From Rickettsia typhi (lineage in GTDB: Bacteria; Pseudomonadota; Alphaproteobacteria; Rickettsiales; UBA1997), in the NCBI GenBank assembly GCA_945903615.1, contig CAMDOL010000085.1, forward strand, positions 1 through 5,990: a stretch of DNA of 5,990 bases, written 5' to 3'. The notes under the pieces were generated by a model. That model had not been told where the DNA came from. It saw only the letters and a program-made list of their open reading frames with translations, and made no database searches. The position numbers and the translations under genes are program-made. Numbering within the stretch: the first letter of the stretch is position 1; each line of letters opens with the position of its first letter. Shown in pieces: positions 5,663 through 5,990 of the stretch.

Positions 5663-5668
5663 GAGGAG
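5663..5668 (+). promoter_or_regulatory. Shine-Dalgarno GAGGAG shared by two overlapping starts
   Basis: GAGGAG is the only strong ribosome binding site seen in the window. It is 4 bases before an ATG at 5673, which opens a 35-codon frame ending at 5780. It is 11 bases before a GTG at 5680, which opens the longer 69-codon frame. Neither spacing is ideal, so the site does not decide the start alone. Confidence 0.55.
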
Positions 5669-5679
5669 TCTTATGTCGA

Positions 5680-5889
5680 GTGAAAATAAAATTGAGTTCT
5701 ATTTTTTTAAGGGCTTCAGCGGAAAAATTCGCAACGGATTTAAGGCATTTTTCCAGAGATGTTCATACTTTTTCAGATGAACAACTTATCGGAATAGTTT
5801 TGTATTGCGATCACATCCGAGATAATATGCATTACTGTCCGGTTAACTTTTTTGCTGTTCAGAGGTTCCTTAATTACCGTCGGTTTTAA
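5680..5889 (+). CDS. Small protein of unknown function, C-terminus provided by a repeat element
   Basis: I do not recognise this 69-aa product. It starts with a GTG (KIKLSSIFLRASAEKF) and its middle, FSDEQLIGIVLYCDHIRDN, looks like genuine protein: balanced composition, amphipathic helices and three residues (Cys, His, Cys) that recur near the end. The last residues NYRRF and the TAA are encoded inside the inverted repeat that begins at 5877, so the original gene may have been longer. A second frame entered by the better-placed ATG at 5673 gives a 35-aa peptide ending at 5780. A frameshift may therefore separate a true start from this body. It may be a gene remnant; confidence is low. Confidence 0.4.
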   Translation: MKIKLSSIFLRASAEKFATDLRHFSRDVHTFSDEQLIGIVLYCDHIRDNMHYCPVNFFAVQRFLNYRRF

Positions 5890-5990
5890 CCGACGGATAG
5901 AACTAACTAAAATAAGGGCTTTAGCCCAATACTTCTGATGTCGGGCTAAAGCCCAGTTTTTCTTAATCTCTTAACCATCGGTTAAAACCG
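5877..5990. mobile_element. Nested inverted-repeat element (REPIN- or MITE-like), cut by the window end
   Basis: CGGTTTTAACCGACGG (5881-5896) pairs with CCATCGGTTAAAACCG (5975-5990) at 15 of 16 positions. Inside lies a second perfect pair, GGGCTTTAGCCC (5916-5927) and GGGCTAAAGCCC (5943-5954), separated by 15 bases. The left outer arm is also self-palindromic (CCGTCGGTT-TT-AACCGACGG, 5877-5896). The result is a symmetric, multi-hairpin, non-coding unit resembling paired REP sequences or IS200/IS605-derived MITEs. The right end probably extends a few bases past the window. It also could terminate transcription of the small ORF it abuts. Confidence 0.65.

Overview
The window is strongly AT-rich and comes from a bacterium whose genome appears to carry much mobile-element debris. 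Most genes lack a recognisable Shine-Dalgarno sequence. Base composition, the hybrid kinase type and the repeats together suggest a host-associated proteobacterium (Rickettsiales- or Legionellales-like). This is an inference, and no single marker here fixes the taxon.

Layout. (1) Bases 1-533: the N-terminal part of an IS5/IS4-type transposase (reading +, start outside the window) runs directly into a GyrI-like effector-binding gene that has lost its 5' end. This is a rearrangement junction at about 147-152. (2) Bases 534-851: no gene. The stretch holds a 191-bp fold-back element with perfect 29-bp terminal inverted repeats bordered by TA, which looks like a MITE. (3) Bases 852-2143 (minus): a two-gene operon of a signal-peptide-bearing 165-aa protein of unknown function followed by a lysozyme-fold transglycosylase without a signal peptide. 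(4) Bases 2302-4416 (minus): a hybrid histidine kinase with six N-terminal membrane helices resembling the CAI-1 quorum-sensing receptor CqsS, then HisKA, HATPase and two receiver domains. (5) Bases 4541-5476 (minus): an unusual tandem hot-dog (FabA/FabZ-like) protein whose two putative catalytic residues are split between its halves. (6) Bases 5477-5990: a divergent intergenic region, a small plus-strand ORF with the only clear ribosome binding site in the window, and a nested inverted-repeat element that supplies the ORF's stop and runs off the window end.

Working together. The kinase would be an inner-membrane sensor that phosphorylates its own receivers; no HPt partner or signal synthase (CqsA/LqsA type) is visible here. 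The hot-dog protein lies upstream on the same strand, 124 bases away, and may be involved in acyl metabolism. A link between it and an acyl-derived signal is conjecture. The transglycosylase and secreted-protein pair forms a separate cell-wall-related unit. The two ends of the window are formed by mobile or repetitive DNA, so the region looks accessory.
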